From assembly GCA_009773205.1 (NCBI GenBank), contig WPAE01000001.1, positions 133,749 through 197,748 of the forward strand: a stretch of DNA of 64,000 nucleotides, read 5' to 3'. Origin of the DNA: Ignavibacteria bacterium. Lineage in GTDB: Bacteria > Bacteroidota > Ignavibacteria > Ignavibacteriales > Melioribacteraceae. The position numbers and the translations under genes are program-made. Of the stretch, positions 18,549 through 27,374 are shown one piece after another (the first letter of the stretch is position 1; every line of letters starts with the position of its first letter). The notes beneath the pieces were generated by a model that was not told the origin of the DNA, did no database searches, and worked only from the letters and a program-made list of their open reading frames with translations.

Positions 18549-20714
18549 TTACTTCATTAACAACATCTTGTTTGTCTGAGTAAACTTTCCTGCTTCTAAT
18601 CTATAGAGATAAATGCCGGATGCCAAATTATTAGCATTGAATTGGAAATTATACTGCCCAGCATTTAAGAAATTATTTACTAAAGTTGCAACTTCCTTAC
18701 CAAGAATATCATAAACAACTAATCTTACATTTCCAGCTTTTGGAATAGAGAATTTAATAGTTGTTGATGGGTTGAATGGGTTCGGATAGTTTTGCTGTAA
18801 AGCATATAATGCAGGAATTTCTTCACTATCTTGATTAATACCAACAGGAATGTTCAATACAGTCATAGCGCCTTTTAATGCAGTAATAATATACTTAGGA
18901 TTGTGAATACCACCGCTGCCATCGTAATGTGCAGAAATCGCATTCCAATAAGCTCCAAGCTGGTCTTGTGTCCAAGTTGTTCTTGGAACAGGGAAAGGTA
19001 AAAACTTTCCAGTTGCATCATATTGTCCTAATTCAGCGCTGAATGTTGACCCTGGAATTTGACCTAACTTAGTCATAATCTTATTGACCATTCCAAAAAC
19101 TTCCTCTTGTAATCCTTCAACAATACCATCATTATCATGATCACCTTTACCACCGGTAAAGAACTTGGCATCGTCAAATTTAGAGCCGAATGTTTCACCG
19201 TGGCATTGAGAACAAGCCTCCATATTATCTTCAGCTTTAACTCTTCTTCGGTTAGGACCAATAACATAATTTCCATTTGCATCTTTTTTAAATTTGCTCA
19301 TGCTGAATGAATGCCCACCCCATTGGTTTACTGAAGTGCCCACAACAGCATTAGAGGTGTACATATGACACTTAATACAAGAATTTTGTGTTGGGTCTAA
19401 GTGGTTAGTCTTAAGTAATTTTACACCGCCAAGTTCTAACATATTTCTTGAAAGTAAAAGATCTCCCTGAGGTCCATAGTGCGGTCCAAATCTTACAGAA
19501 ATTGTGGCAGCTAGTCTTGCGGCATTAGCTTCCGATCTTGATTGATGGCAGTTAATACAGAACGCACCTTTCCCAGCGCCTTCAACTTTTGCATAAACAC
19601 CAACTTTAAGGTCTGCAGTATTAGGAACGTAAGTATCGGCAGTAATCTTTCTTAATTGATTAACATTTGTTGCATCATGCGGGTTGTGGCATCCAGAGCA
19701 AGTAATTGCTGAAAAAGAAACATCAAAATATGGGTCTGTGCTTGGAATACCTTTTGCATACTGAGCAAAACCAGCACCAGTATGGCAGCGTACACAAGAC
19801 TCGCGCCCTGGTCCTGTTGGGTACGATGTTGCTCCAGAGTGAATGGAAGCATCCCATTGTTCAGGGAATATATGTTTTGTACCAGAATCATGGCAAGTTG
19901 CGCATGGTGCAGCATCGTAAGTAGCATCAATTCTTTCATCTGTAACTGCGCCTAAGTGTGCACTTGCTGGTCCGTGGCATGCTTCGCATTGAACGTTTGA
20001 CCTCATCATTGCATCTGGAAAATCTCTGTAAGCTTTTGTTGCATTACCAGCAGCTAAAACAGCAGGAAATGTAAATGTGAAATCGTCAAAGCCGTCATTC
20101 TTTGCTAAAGTGCTTGCATCAAAACCAGTTGTATGGCAAGGAACGCAGGTGCTTCTGTATGCTGCAGAGCCAAGCCCGTCTAAATTTCTATCATGAGCAA
20201 TTGCATGTTTAGTTTTTTCGAATGAATTAACAATTGTAGCATGACAAGTTTTACAATTTAGTTTTGTATCTACTCCATTTACTACAGTGTTTTTATATCC
20301 CAAATATTTTGCTGCGTTAAATGTTACTTTAGTTGTAAAAGAGCCATCAGTAACAGTTAATTCATAAGCGCCGGCTCTATCAGGTGTAAAAGTTACTACC
20401 TGAGTAGAATCGTTTTTAATATCTCGTCTAGTTCCTACTGCTGCTGTAGAACCAGATGGCCTTCTTGTGATTGTATAGGTAACTGCAGTACCAAACTTTT
20501 TGCCAACTAATGAAGCTTGGAAATACATTCTTGAACCGATACCTACGTTCTTCAAGCCGCTCGCAGCCTGAGTATAAATATCTGTATTGGATTTTACAGA
20601 ATCTCTCGGTGAAACACCAATTGGAGTTACACTAAATCTTACAGCAGATTGTGCAAACGCAACTGAAGAGAGAAGTACAACAGCTAAGACTAAAGAAGTA
20701 ATTCTAAGTCTCAT
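18549..20714 (-). CDS. Secreted nonaheme c-type cytochrome with T9SS sorting domain
   Basis: A signal peptide (residues 1-21, ending VAFAQ) is followed by a beta-rich region and nine CXXCH heme-binding motifs at about Cys154, 190, 243, 271, 307, 339, 386, 446 and 501, in a cytochrome c554-like arrangement. The last ~80 residues are a type IX secretion (Por) domain starting NYPNPFNPSTTIKFSIP and ending in a Lys-rich tail. It is thus predicted to be exported and anchored on, or released from, the cell surface, where it could carry electrons out of or into the cell. A GGAGGA precedes the ATG. Monocistronic. The electron partner is unknown. Confidence 0.93.
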   Translation of the reverse strand: MRLRITSLVLAVVLLSSVAFAQSAVRFSVTPIGVSPRDSVKSNTDIYTQAASGLKNVGIGSRMYFQASLVGKKFGTAVTYTITRRPSGSTAAVGTRRDIKNDSTQVVTFTPDRAGAYELTVTDGSFTTKVTFNAAKYLGYKNTVVNGVDTKLNCKTCHATIVNSFEKTKHAIAHDRNLDGLGSAAYRSTCVPCHTTGFDASTLAKNDGFDDFTFTFPAVLAAGNATKAYRDFPDAMMRSNVQCEACHGPASAHLGAVTDERIDATYDAAPCATCHDSGTKHIFPEQWDASIHSGATSYPTGPGRESCVRCHTGAGFAQYAKGIPSTDPYFDVSFSAITCSGCHNPHDATNVNQLRKITADTYVPNTADLKVGVYAKVEGAGKGAFCINCHQSRSEANAARLAATISVRFGPHYGPQGDLLLSRNMLELGGVKLLKTNHLDPTQNSCIKCHMYTSNAVVGTSVNQWGGHSFSMSKFKKDANGNYVIGPNRRRVKAEDNMEACSQCHGETFGSKFDDAKFFTGGKGDHDNDGIVEGLQEEVFGMVNKIMTKLGQIPGSTFSAELGQYDATGKFLPFPVPRTTWTQDQLGAYWNAISAHYDGSGGIHNPKYIITALKGAMTVLNIPVGINQDSEEIPALYALQQNYPNPFNPSTTIKFSIPKAGNVRLVVYDILGKEVATLVNNFLNAGQYNFQFNANNLASGIYLYRLEAGKFTQTNKMLLMK

Positions 20715-20893
20715 AAAGAATCCTCCGGTAATTTGATATTTAGTTCGTGAAAAATTTCTAATTTAATTAAAAAAGACATCGGACAACTTTATTCTTTTTT
20801 CCGATTGTAAAATAAAAAGTTTATTAAAGATGTCAAAGTCTTTATAAAAAAATTCTTCAAAATTATTGTCGAATGATAAAATAAGATGTTTAG

Positions 20894-20922
20894 TTGAAAT
20901 ACCGCCCAGCGAATGCTATTTT
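20894..20922 (+). promoter_or_regulatory. Sigma-70 promoter of cysS
   Basis: TTGAAA at 20894-20899 and TATTTT at 20917-20922 with a 17-base spacer; the predicted start near 20929 leaves a short leader before the ATG at 20946. Confidence 0.5.
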
Positions 20923-20945
20923 TACTTTAATTTTTAGGGATTTTT

Positions 20946-22355
20946 ATGCTGATTTATAATACACTAAGCCGTCTCAAAGAAGAATTCAGACCGCTAAATC
21001 CTCCTTTTGTAACTATGTATATGTGTGGACCAACTGTATATGATTACTTTCATATTGGAAATTCTCGCTCGTTTATAATGTCGGATATCGTGAGAAACTA
21101 CTTAGTCTATAAAGGGTTCAAGGTAAAGTTTGTAATGAACTTGACTGATATTGAAGATAAGATCATAAAAAAATCAATAGAAAAAAATATACCTGCAGAA
21201 GAAGTTTCTCAATTCTATACCGATGCTTTTTTCGAAGACATTAATAAACTTAAAGTTAAGAAAGCAGATATTTACCCTAAAGCTACTGCTCACATCCAAG
21301 AAATGATTGAGCTAATACTTCTTCTTGAAAAGAAGGGAATTGCTTACAACGTAAACGGTGATGTTTATTACGATGTAAAAAATTTTGATAGTTATGGTAA
21401 GTTAAGTGGAAAGAAAATTGATGAACTTGAATCTGGTGCTCGCGTTGATGTGGATGAGAGAAAAAATAACTCGCTGGATTTTTCGCTTTGGAAAAAAGCA
21501 AAACAGAGTGAGCCAAGCTGGGATAGTCCTTGGGGAAAAGGAAGACCCGGCTGGCACATAGAATGCTCTGCGATGAGTACAAAGCATCTTGGTGAAACGA
21601 TTGATATTCATGCTGGTGGCAACGACCTAATTTTTCCGCATCACGAAAATGAAATTGCACAGAGCGAAGGTGCAAACGAAAAAGAATTTGTTAAGTACTG
21701 GATGCACTTCGGTTTTCTGAATATCCAAAATGAAAAGATGTCTAAATCTTTAGGAAATTTCTTTACTGCGCGCGATGTTCTTGCAAGACATTCTGTTGAG
21801 GCGATAAGATTATTTTTCTGCCAAACTCACTATGGCGGTCCTTTGAACTTTAGCGATGAACTTTTGACTGCAGCACAAAAAGGTGTGGATAAAATTATCA
21901 ATCTTGCTGAAAGACTTGATAATGATATTAATAAAGCAGAAGTGAATGGTTCTACTCCGATTTTCGTTTTCAATAAATTCTACTCTGATTTTGAAACTGT
22001 TATGGACGATGATTTTAACACTCCGCAAGCTGCTGCTGTAATATTTGATTTTGTAAGAGCCGCAAACAAAATAATTGATGAAAACCCTAATTCATGCAAA
22101 ACTTTTCTAATTAACCTTAAAGAGTTTCTGAAGAAAACTGCTGACGAAGTTCTTGGAGTCATTCATTTGGAAGACTTAAACAAAAGAGTATCTCCATCTT
22201 TAGAAACGGAGTTGATTAATCTAATTCTTAATCTAAGAGAAGACTTGAAGAAAGAAAAAAACTACAAACTTGCAGATGAAGTTAGAAATAAATTGAATGA
22301 GCTTGGCCTGATAGTTCATGATAGTAAAACTGGCGCTGTTGTAAAAAGAAAATAA
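20946..22355 (+). CDS. cysS: Cysteinyl-tRNA synthetase
   Basis: Class I synthetase. The zinc ligand Cys27 (MCGPTVYDY), the HIGH motif as HIGN (residues 36-39), the second zinc segment WHIECSAM, the HENEIAQSE motif and KMSKS (from residue 264) are all visible. The 469 residues are normal. It begins after a promoter and a short leader with an AGGGA. It is probably transcribed alone or with the next outer-membrane gene 59 bp downstream. Confidence 0.96.
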   Translation: MLIYNTLSRLKEEFRPLNPPFVTMYMCGPTVYDYFHIGNSRSFIMSDIVRNYLVYKGFKVKFVMNLTDIEDKIIKKSIEKNIPAEEVSQFYTDAFFEDINKLKVKKADIYPKATAHIQEMIELILLLEKKGIAYNVNGDVYYDVKNFDSYGKLSGKKIDELESGARVDVDERKNNSLDFSLWKKAKQSEPSWDSPWGKGRPGWHIECSAMSTKHLGETIDIHAGGNDLIFPHHENEIAQSEGANEKEFVKYWMHFGFLNIQNEKMSKSLGNFFTARDVLARHSVEAIRLFFCQTHYGGPLNFSDELLTAAQKGVDKIINLAERLDNDINKAEVNGSTPIFVFNKFYSDFETVMDDDFNTPQAAAVIFDFVRAANKIIDENPNSCKTFLINLKEFLKKTADEVLGVIHLEDLNKRVSPSLETELINLILNLREDLKKEKNYKLADEVRNKLNELGLIVHDSKTGAVVKRK

Positions 22356-22414
22356 TTCACTGTTTTATAGAAGAAAAAATCTAAATTAGATTATACTTTT
22401 ATTTGGATTATAAA

Positions 22415-23188
22415 ATGAAAAAGTTACTCCATTTTTTGTTTAGTTGTATTCTGATCGTTTCAATATCATTTGCACAAGGTACTAGCGGCACCAGTGCAAA
22501 ATATGAGTACCGGTATTTAATTGATATGCCAACTACCGGGGTAATGAACAAAGGTTTTGCAGGAATTTCTATGGAAGCAATGCCGTTTGGAGTATTCATA
22601 ACTAAAATTGAACTTGGCGTTTTTGATGGAGTTAGTTTTGGATTATCGTATGGCGGAGGAAATGTAATTGGCTCGGGTAAAATTTCTTGGAACAAACTAC
22701 CAGGTATAAATTTCAGAGTTAGAATTATTGAAGAAAGCTTAGCGTTTCCTAATATTACAGCAGGGTTTGAATCTCAAGGGAAAGGACTTTTTGATAAAAC
22801 ACTTAATCGTTATCATATAAAATCGCCTGGGTTTTTTATTGCAGCTTCAAAAAACTTTGACTTGCTTGGTTACTTTAGCATTCACGGGGCTATCAACTAT
22901 TCTTTGGAAAGAGATGATAATGACAAGGACCTAAATTTGGCTTTTGGGTTTGAAAAAACTATCGGAGAAATTTTTTCGATGCTTGCTGAGTATGACATTG
23001 CTTTTAATGATAATACTTTAACTGCAATTGGCGAAGGTTACGGATATTTGAACTTTGGATTAAGATGCGCAATTGGAGATGGACTTACAATCGGGCTAAA
23101 TTTAAGAGATTTGCTACAAAACAAAAAGATTAATCATAATATTGCAGACAGAGGCTTATTTGTTGAATTGATAAAAGGCATTTTCTAA
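22415..23188 (+). CDS. Predicted outer-membrane beta-barrel protein
   Basis: Starts with a Lys-Lys signal peptide (KKLLHFLFSCILIVSISFAQG). The mature part has alternating hydrophobic/polar segments rich in Gly, Phe and Tyr, typical of a ~230-residue barrel, and resembles YjbH-like or conserved Bacteroidota barrels, but I cannot name a family. A TTG four codons earlier is open; the ATG at 22415 places the signal peptide correctly. No partner gene is evident. Confidence 0.8.
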   Translation: MKKLLHFLFSCILIVSISFAQGTSGTSAKYEYRYLIDMPTTGVMNKGFAGISMEAMPFGVFITKIELGVFDGVSFGLSYGGGNVIGSGKISWNKLPGINFRVRIIEESLAFPNITAGFESQGKGLFDKTLNRYHIKSPGFFIAASKNFDLLGYFSIHGAINYSLERDDNDKDLNLAFGFEKTIGEIFSMLAEYDIAFNDNTLTAIGEGYGYLNFGLRCAIGDGLTIGLNLRDLLQNKKINHNIADRGLFVELIKGIF

Positions 23189-23281
23189 AACTGTCCTTAT
23201 TTTTGAACATTTTAGTTTACACAAATAGACAATTTGTAAGTCAAGATTCCTTTTTGCATTTCTTTTATTTCAATTTTTAGG

Positions 23282-23287
23282 TATAAT
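23282..23287 (+). promoter_or_regulatory. Possible -10 element of the Tyr/Gly-rich lipoprotein gene
   Basis: A perfect TATAAT at 23282-23287 lies 39 bases before the ATG and is followed by ATTTG. I see no convincing -35 at 16-18 bases, so the call is weak. Confidence 0.3.
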
Positions 23288-23325
23288 ATTTGTATAGACA
23301 ACAATAAACTCATAAAAGGGTTGCT

Positions 23326-24288
23326 ATGAAAACAACATTAAAAATATTGTTATTTATCCCGCTCTTGTGGCTAAGCGGCTGTTATACACAAATAGCGGTT
23401 TATGAAAGAGATTATAAAGGCTATGCCCACCAAGAGGATGGAGAATATGCTGAAGATGACTCTTTAGCTTCCTATCAAGACAATGGATATTATAATGATT
23501 ACGATTATTACCGCAACAGCGGCTATCGTAGATTTCTTTTTGGGTATATTCCTTCTTTGTGGTACGCTGGCTACTTAAGTCCTTGGCATGGTAGATACTT
23601 GATGTCGGACTGGTACGGATATAATTACTATGGAAATTATGGTTACTTATCTAGCGGTTATTACTACCCTTGGGGATATTACGGACCTCACGTTTATGGC
23701 GGCTGGGGCTATCACGGGCATAACTATTGGGGAAATTATAAATATCGTTCCGATTATACTTCTTCAAGCACTGCATCTCGAATGAGGGATTATGCATCAG
23801 GCGGAAGAAGTAATTATAGCGATGGCAGAGGAAAAACAAATACAGATAGACCAAATTCTTCCTTTACCAACAGAGATAGAACAGGAAGAGGAAGTGATGT
23901 TGATTTAAGCAGAACTCGAGTTGGCAGAAGTTCAGAAAGCAGCCAAAGCGGCGCACGTGTTTCTAAGCAAGCGCCTAATAGCACAGGAAGAAATTCCGGC
24001 GAAGTTAGAACGCCTCGCGAACGCAGCAGTTCAGGTAGAAGCGATTCTTACTACAGACCTCAAAGCGGTAGTTCTGGCAGAAGCTCAACTCAAAGCAGAG
24101 AAAGAACATATCAAGGCGGTTCATCGTCTAGTCGCGAAGGTTCATCCTCAAGCTATTCTTCACCGTCTAGTTCAGGAGGAGGAAATTCAAGGGGTTCTAG
24201 TGGTTCTAGTTCAAGCGGATCTTCCAGCGGCGGTTCAAGTTCCGGCAGCAGCTCTAGTTCAAGAGATAGCGGCGGAAGAGGCAGATAA
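23326..24288 (+). CDS. Low-complexity Tyr/Gly- then Ser/Arg/Gly-rich lipoprotein
   Basis: Signal peptide with a lipobox at LLWLSGC (Cys at about residue 19). Residues ~50-145 are extremely rich in Tyr, Gly, Trp and His (many GYYY, WGYYGP and similar short motifs). Residues ~155-320 are dominated by Ser, Gly and Arg. There is no recognisable catalytic domain. Composition suggests a surface adhesive, matrix or disordered coat protein; function unknown. The third-frame overlap in the Ser/Gly part is only a composition artefact. An AAAGGG precedes the ATG, and the porin gene follows after 38 bp. Confidence 0.85.
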   Translation: MKTTLKILLFIPLLWLSGCYTQIAVYERDYKGYAHQEDGEYAEDDSLASYQDNGYYNDYDYYRNSGYRRFLFGYIPSLWYAGYLSPWHGRYLMSDWYGYNYYGNYGYLSSGYYYPWGYYGPHVYGGWGYHGHNYWGNYKYRSDYTSSSTASRMRDYASGGRSNYSDGRGKTNTDRPNSSFTNRDRTGRGSDVDLSRTRVGRSSESSQSGARVSKQAPNSTGRNSGEVRTPRERSSSGRSDSYYRPQSGSSGRSSTQSRERTYQGGSSSSREGSSSSYSSPSSSGGGNSRGSSGSSSSGSSSGGSSSGSSSSSRDSGGRGR

Positions 24289-24326
24289 TTATGAAATCAT
24301 TAATTCCATTAAACAGAGAGGGGAAC

Positions 24327-25751
24327 ATGAAAAAGTTTATTGTAATAATTACTGTTGTTTATTGCTCTATAAGCAACGTGTTTGCACAAAACTTTAACGA
24401 TGCGCTGCGTCTAACTGAGCCGGGAATATCATTAAATGGAAAAGCTCTTGGTATGGGAAACGCATTTATATCTCGGTTCAGCGGTGTTTCTTCAGCTCAA
24501 TTTAATCCGGCTGCTATTGCTTTTGCAAAGAAAGCTCAGTTCGATGCAAGCTTGGATTACAATTCATTTTCGAATGATGCAACACTATTTACTTCAACAA
24601 GAAATGGGAAGCAATCTTTAACAAACTTTAATGAAGTTGGTGTTATTCTTCCTGTTCCTACTGTTCAAGGAAGTATGGCTTTAGCAATAGGTTACAGCCA
24701 AAGCAAAAATTTCAACAGAGCATTAAGATTCTCTGGCTTTAACAGCGGCAATAACTCTATGATTCAAGACCTTACTGATCATAAAGATGAAATGATTTAT
24801 CAATTGCATTTGAGTAATGTTTTGGATGCGAATAATGATTATACATTGATTAATGGCAAACTTAATCAATCCGGTAAGATTTTGAGCGAAGGTGGTATTA
24901 ATAATTGGTATTTATCCGGCGCAGTTGAAGTTGAAAAAGATATTTTTGTTGGATCTACATTAAATTTATTAAGTGGGAATTTTATAAGAACTAGAACTTA
25001 CACGGAAGAAGACACTGAGAATCATTACAAGTCGCTTTTAGATCCAAAAGAACCTAAAACTGCAGATTTTATTTCTTTCGATATGACAGATGCTATAAAA
25101 TGGGAAATTGCCGGGTGGGATCTAAAACTTGGTATTATTGCTAAAGTGAATAAACAAGTAAATGTTGGATTTACAGCTCGTTTACCTAGAACTTTTACTA
25201 TAAAAGAAATTTACAGTAATTCCGGAAGCAGCCTGTTTGGTAAAGGAACATCTTACTCTTTCGCTTACGATGATGTAAAATCCGAATACGAAATTTCTTC
25301 ACCGGCAGAATTTTCCGGCGGCATTTCTTATTCAGAAATGAATTTTACATTAGCAGGAGAGGTAAAATTCATTGATTATTCTGCAATGGAATTTCCATCT
25401 GGCTTCAATGAGTTTTCGCTTGAACAAAAAAACAATGATATTAAAAATTTAATGAGATCAACTGTTAATATTAATGCTGGCGGAGAGTACCTAATCCCAA
25501 ACTCAAGTTTGGCTGTAAGAGTTGGTTTTATGTATATGCCATCTGCCTTTAATGATGATCCTTCTGAATTTAACAAGAAGTTTATTACATCAGGTATTAG
25601 TTATAATCTAAATCAAGGAATGCAAATTAATATTGGTTATGCTTATGGCTGGTGGGAAGATTATGGCGATAACTATGGAAGTAAACTCAGCAGAACATTT
25701 CAAAAAATTGCTTTTAGCAGTCTAACTACTTCTCTTAGGATTAATTTCTAA
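24327..25751 (+). CDS. OmpP1/FadL-type outer-membrane transport protein
   Basis: Signal peptide (KKFIVIITVVYCSISNVFAQ) followed by the family's opening pattern LGMGNAFISRFSGVSSAQFNPAAIAF, as in FadL/TodX porins for hydrophobic compounds. The protein is about 474 residues, ending in a typical barrel C-terminus (TTSLRINF). The frame opens 12 codons earlier, but the ATG at 24327 is preceded by GAGAGGGG at good spacing. The likely cargo is fatty acids or aromatics; specificity cannot be read. It ends before a strong terminator. Confidence 0.88.
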   Translation: MKKFIVIITVVYCSISNVFAQNFNDALRLTEPGISLNGKALGMGNAFISRFSGVSSAQFNPAAIAFAKKAQFDASLDYNSFSNDATLFTSTRNGKQSLTNFNEVGVILPVPTVQGSMALAIGYSQSKNFNRALRFSGFNSGNNSMIQDLTDHKDEMIYQLHLSNVLDANNDYTLINGKLNQSGKILSEGGINNWYLSGAVEVEKDIFVGSTLNLLSGNFIRTRTYTEEDTENHYKSLLDPKEPKTADFISFDMTDAIKWEIAGWDLKLGIIAKVNKQVNVGFTARLPRTFTIKEIYSNSGSSLFGKGTSYSFAYDDVKSEYEISSPAEFSGGISYSEMNFTLAGEVKFIDYSAMEFPSGFNEFSLEQKNNDIKNLMRSTVNINAGGEYLIPNSSLAVRVGFMYMPSAFNDDPSEFNKKFITSGISYNLNQGMQINIGYAYGWWEDYGDNYGSKLSRTFQKIAFSSLTTSLRINF

Positions 25752-25771
25752 TTTTTTTTTATTGATTAACT

Positions 25772-25803
25772 AAAAAAGCGCCGTGTTTAAGCGGCGCTTT
25801 TTT
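25772..25803 (+). terminator. Bidirectional terminator after the porin gene
   Basis: AAAAAAGCGCCG (25772-25783) pairs with CGGCGCTTTTTT (25792-25803). Confidence 0.92.
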
Positions 25804-25810
25804 GTTTAGT

Positions 25811-26116
25811 TCACACTTTATTGTTATCAATTCTTGTTCTGTCTGCAATTTCTAACTTCAGTGGGTGATTACAAAATAGAACTTCTCCAAAATTCAAGTA
25901 ATGCTGGCATATTGGTCTTGATTCAAGACACTGAACCATTTTTCCTTCTATATAAATTTTAGCGCTGCATTTTGGAACATCTTCTTCGTTTTTCAAAATA
26001 TCATTATTTTGTATGAGATTCACAAATCCTCCAGTTGTTGGAGTTAAAAAAACCGACCAAATATTGGCTGAGTCATCTTTGCTGTCACCTTCTACGTAGA
26101 ATAAAAAAGGACGCAA
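25811..26116 (-). CDS. Small Cys-containing hypothetical protein
   Basis: An open frame of 101 residues with a TTG start preceded by AAGGA at about ten bases. It contains four Cys in a spaced pattern (KCSAKIY, QCLESRPICQHY, LFCNHP), suggesting metal or FeS binding or redox. It has no membrane segment. I do not recognise the family. It lies between a terminator and a repeat-rich stretch, and could be an accessory gene. The moderate confidence reflects the TTG start and the lack of conserved neighbours. Confidence 0.45.
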   Translation of the reverse strand: MRPFLFYVEGDSKDDSANIWSVFLTPTTGGFVNLIQNNDILKNEEDVPKCSAKIYIEGKMVQCLESRPICQHYLNFGEVLFCNHPLKLEIADRTRIDNNKV

Positions 26117-26327
26117 CTTTCGTTACATCCTTATCAGTGGCACTGGTATGCCCGGTACAAAGACATAAGAAAGCGCGTCCAACATGGACACAATTCTCTT
26201 GCATGTTCTTGTACCTTTGAAAATTACCAGTTTTCTGATAAGAACAACCTGCCTACAGCAGGCAGTGCAATAGCTGCGTTAATTATTTAGTAACAAAATT
26301 TCTTTTCTAATCCCTCCGAAACTATTT
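26117..26327. other. Non-coding stretch before the toxin-antitoxin patch
   Basis: No gene seen. It holds a small hairpin CCTGCC-TACA-GCAGGCAG type repeat near 26250, which resembles the hairpins inside the larger repeats at 40309 and 58134, and otherwise AT-rich sequence. Confidence 0.5.
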
Positions 26328-26422
26328 ATGAGCCTACTATAAAAAGGTATTTCGGATGAAAAAATGCTTTGATTATTGCTCAAATTCAAAGTGCAAAAAC
26401 TCAATTTGAGGCTTTTTAGAGT
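26328..26422. repeat. MITE-like element, family 1, copy B (right end truncated)
   Basis: Starts ATGAGCCTACTATAAAAAGG and is identical over 95 bp to 60438-60532. The last ~8 bp of the right inverted repeat are missing; sequence continues directly into the relE reading frame. Inside is the same short open frame MKKCFDYCSNSKCKNSI as in copy C. Confidence 0.85.
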
Positions 26423-26613
26423 TCGATTTTATAGATCACTCTATAATCACCAATCCTAATTCTGTAAAACTCAGTGCCTCTAAGTTTTTTGCAACCAAAT
26501 GGTCTTTTGTTTTCCGCAAGTTGACTAATCTGTTCAACAATCTTTACTCTCTCTTTTCTCGCTACATCTCTTAAAGTCTTATCGGCTGATTTCAGAATCT
26601 GAATCTTATACAT
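26416..26613 (-). pseudogene. RelE/ParE-type toxin, C-terminally truncated
   Basis: The 65 residues match the N-terminal two thirds of RelE-superfamily toxins, up to the strand GTEFYRIRIGDYRVIYKIE. Family members continue ~20 more residues (typically ending in a GHR..YR segment that carries active-site residues). Here the frame stops inside the terminal repeat of the MITE at 26328-26422, which supplies the Leu and stop codons. The toxin is therefore probably inactive. It overlaps its antitoxin by 8 bp. Confidence 0.85.
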
Positions 26614-26818
26614 AATTTTGCGGGTCGAAATTCAATACTCCTTTATTTTTCTTTACCGCCTTCTGTGCAAACTTGATATCTAATTGCTCCTCAAGTTCCT
26701 CAATTTTCCGCCTATTCTTTTTCGATTCTTTAATAAATCTATTGTATTCATCTATTGGTACAACAGCATATATTTTTTGTCCATCTTCATTGATTACGTA
26801 ATTAGGTTTTAATTCCAC
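26606..26818 (-). CDS. Antitoxin of the RelB/Phd type
   Basis: 70 residues beginning GTG (VELKPNYVINEDGQKIYAVVPIDEYNRF), with the Phd/RelB-like N-terminal fold (a beta strand then a helix ending DEY..F) and a long charged helix (KKNRRKIEELEEQLD) that would wrap the toxin. Its end overlaps the truncated toxin start. The antitoxin looks intact while the partner does not. Confidence 0.8.
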   Translation of the reverse strand: MELKPNYVINEDGQKIYAVVPIDEYNRFIKESKKNRRKIEELEEQLDIKFAQKAVKKNKGVLNFDPQNYV

Positions 26819-26860
26819 GCTACACCTATATTTTAAATTGTTAGTACTATATAATTTAAG

Positions 26861-26941
26861 CTATTTTGAAAAATTAAAAGGTTCTTCAATTTGTCCAATT
26901 GCATCAAGAATATCCATAAGCCATTCAATATCATTTCTCAT
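26861..26941 (-). pseudogene. Remnant of a HEPN-domain (DUF86/HepT) toxin
   Basis: An ATG overlapping the stop of the nucleotidyltransferase gene (ATGA) opens a 26-codon frame, MRNDIEWLMDILDAIGQI and eight further residues, matching the N-terminus of DUF86 HepT toxins. It then ends in TAG, without the R..x4-6..H catalytic motif. Full proteins are ~110-140 residues, so this is a broken copy. Confidence 0.7.
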
Positions 26942-27225
26942 AAAGGAAGTGATTCCTTAAGTATGTTTTCTTTTAATCTGCCGTGTATTGCTTTAATAGA
27001 AATAACATCAACCTTTTGTTGCAACAATTGCTCCAGCTCATGCTTAAATCCGAACCGGTCAAATAATGATTTGTTCTTCTCCATCTCAACCAAAAAATCA
27101 ATATCGCTGCCTCTATCTTGTTTGTTTCTTGCAACGGAACCAAATATTCTAATTTCTTTAACTCCGAAAATGTTTGCTAATTTTAGGATGTCTTCTTTTT
27201 TATTTCTCAGTTCAGCAATGTGCAT
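26938..27225 (-). CDS. Minimal nucleotidyltransferase antitoxin (MntA type)
   Basis: 95 residues with the nucleotidyltransferase signature GSVARNKQDRGSDIDFLV (Gly-Ser, then Asp-x-Asp metal ligands). MntA-type proteins AMPylate or otherwise inactivate HEPN toxins encoded beside them. The gene has a good AAGGA before the ATG, and its stop overlaps the start of the HEPN remnant downstream. It is apparently intact but its toxin is not. Confidence 0.88.
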   Translation of the reverse strand: MHIAELRNKKEDILKLANIFGVKEIRIFGSVARNKQDRGSDIDFLVEMEKNKSLFDRFGFKHELEQLLQQKVDVISIKAIHGRLKENILKESLPL

Positions 27226-27374
27226 TATCAGTTCCTTGTACTATCTGAATCTTTTCTTAGTCTAATTTTGTATAGCATAAATGTCCCGTTTACTTTTTGC
27301 AAGTTAAGTTTAGAGGATAACTTTGTCAAGTTCAGGAAAGTAAATCCGCAGTCCAAAATCAAAAAAAATCCTAA

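Noticed and set aside
23921..24397. A 158-codon Ala/Glu/Val-rich frame overlapping the Ser/Gly-rich lipoprotein
   Set aside because: It is a shifted reading of the low-complexity region, with no start signal, and runs into the porin gene.
26891..27265. 124-codon + strand frame opposite the nucleotidyltransferase
   Set aside because: Antisense shadow of the MntA-type gene, whose signature motif is clear on the minus strand.
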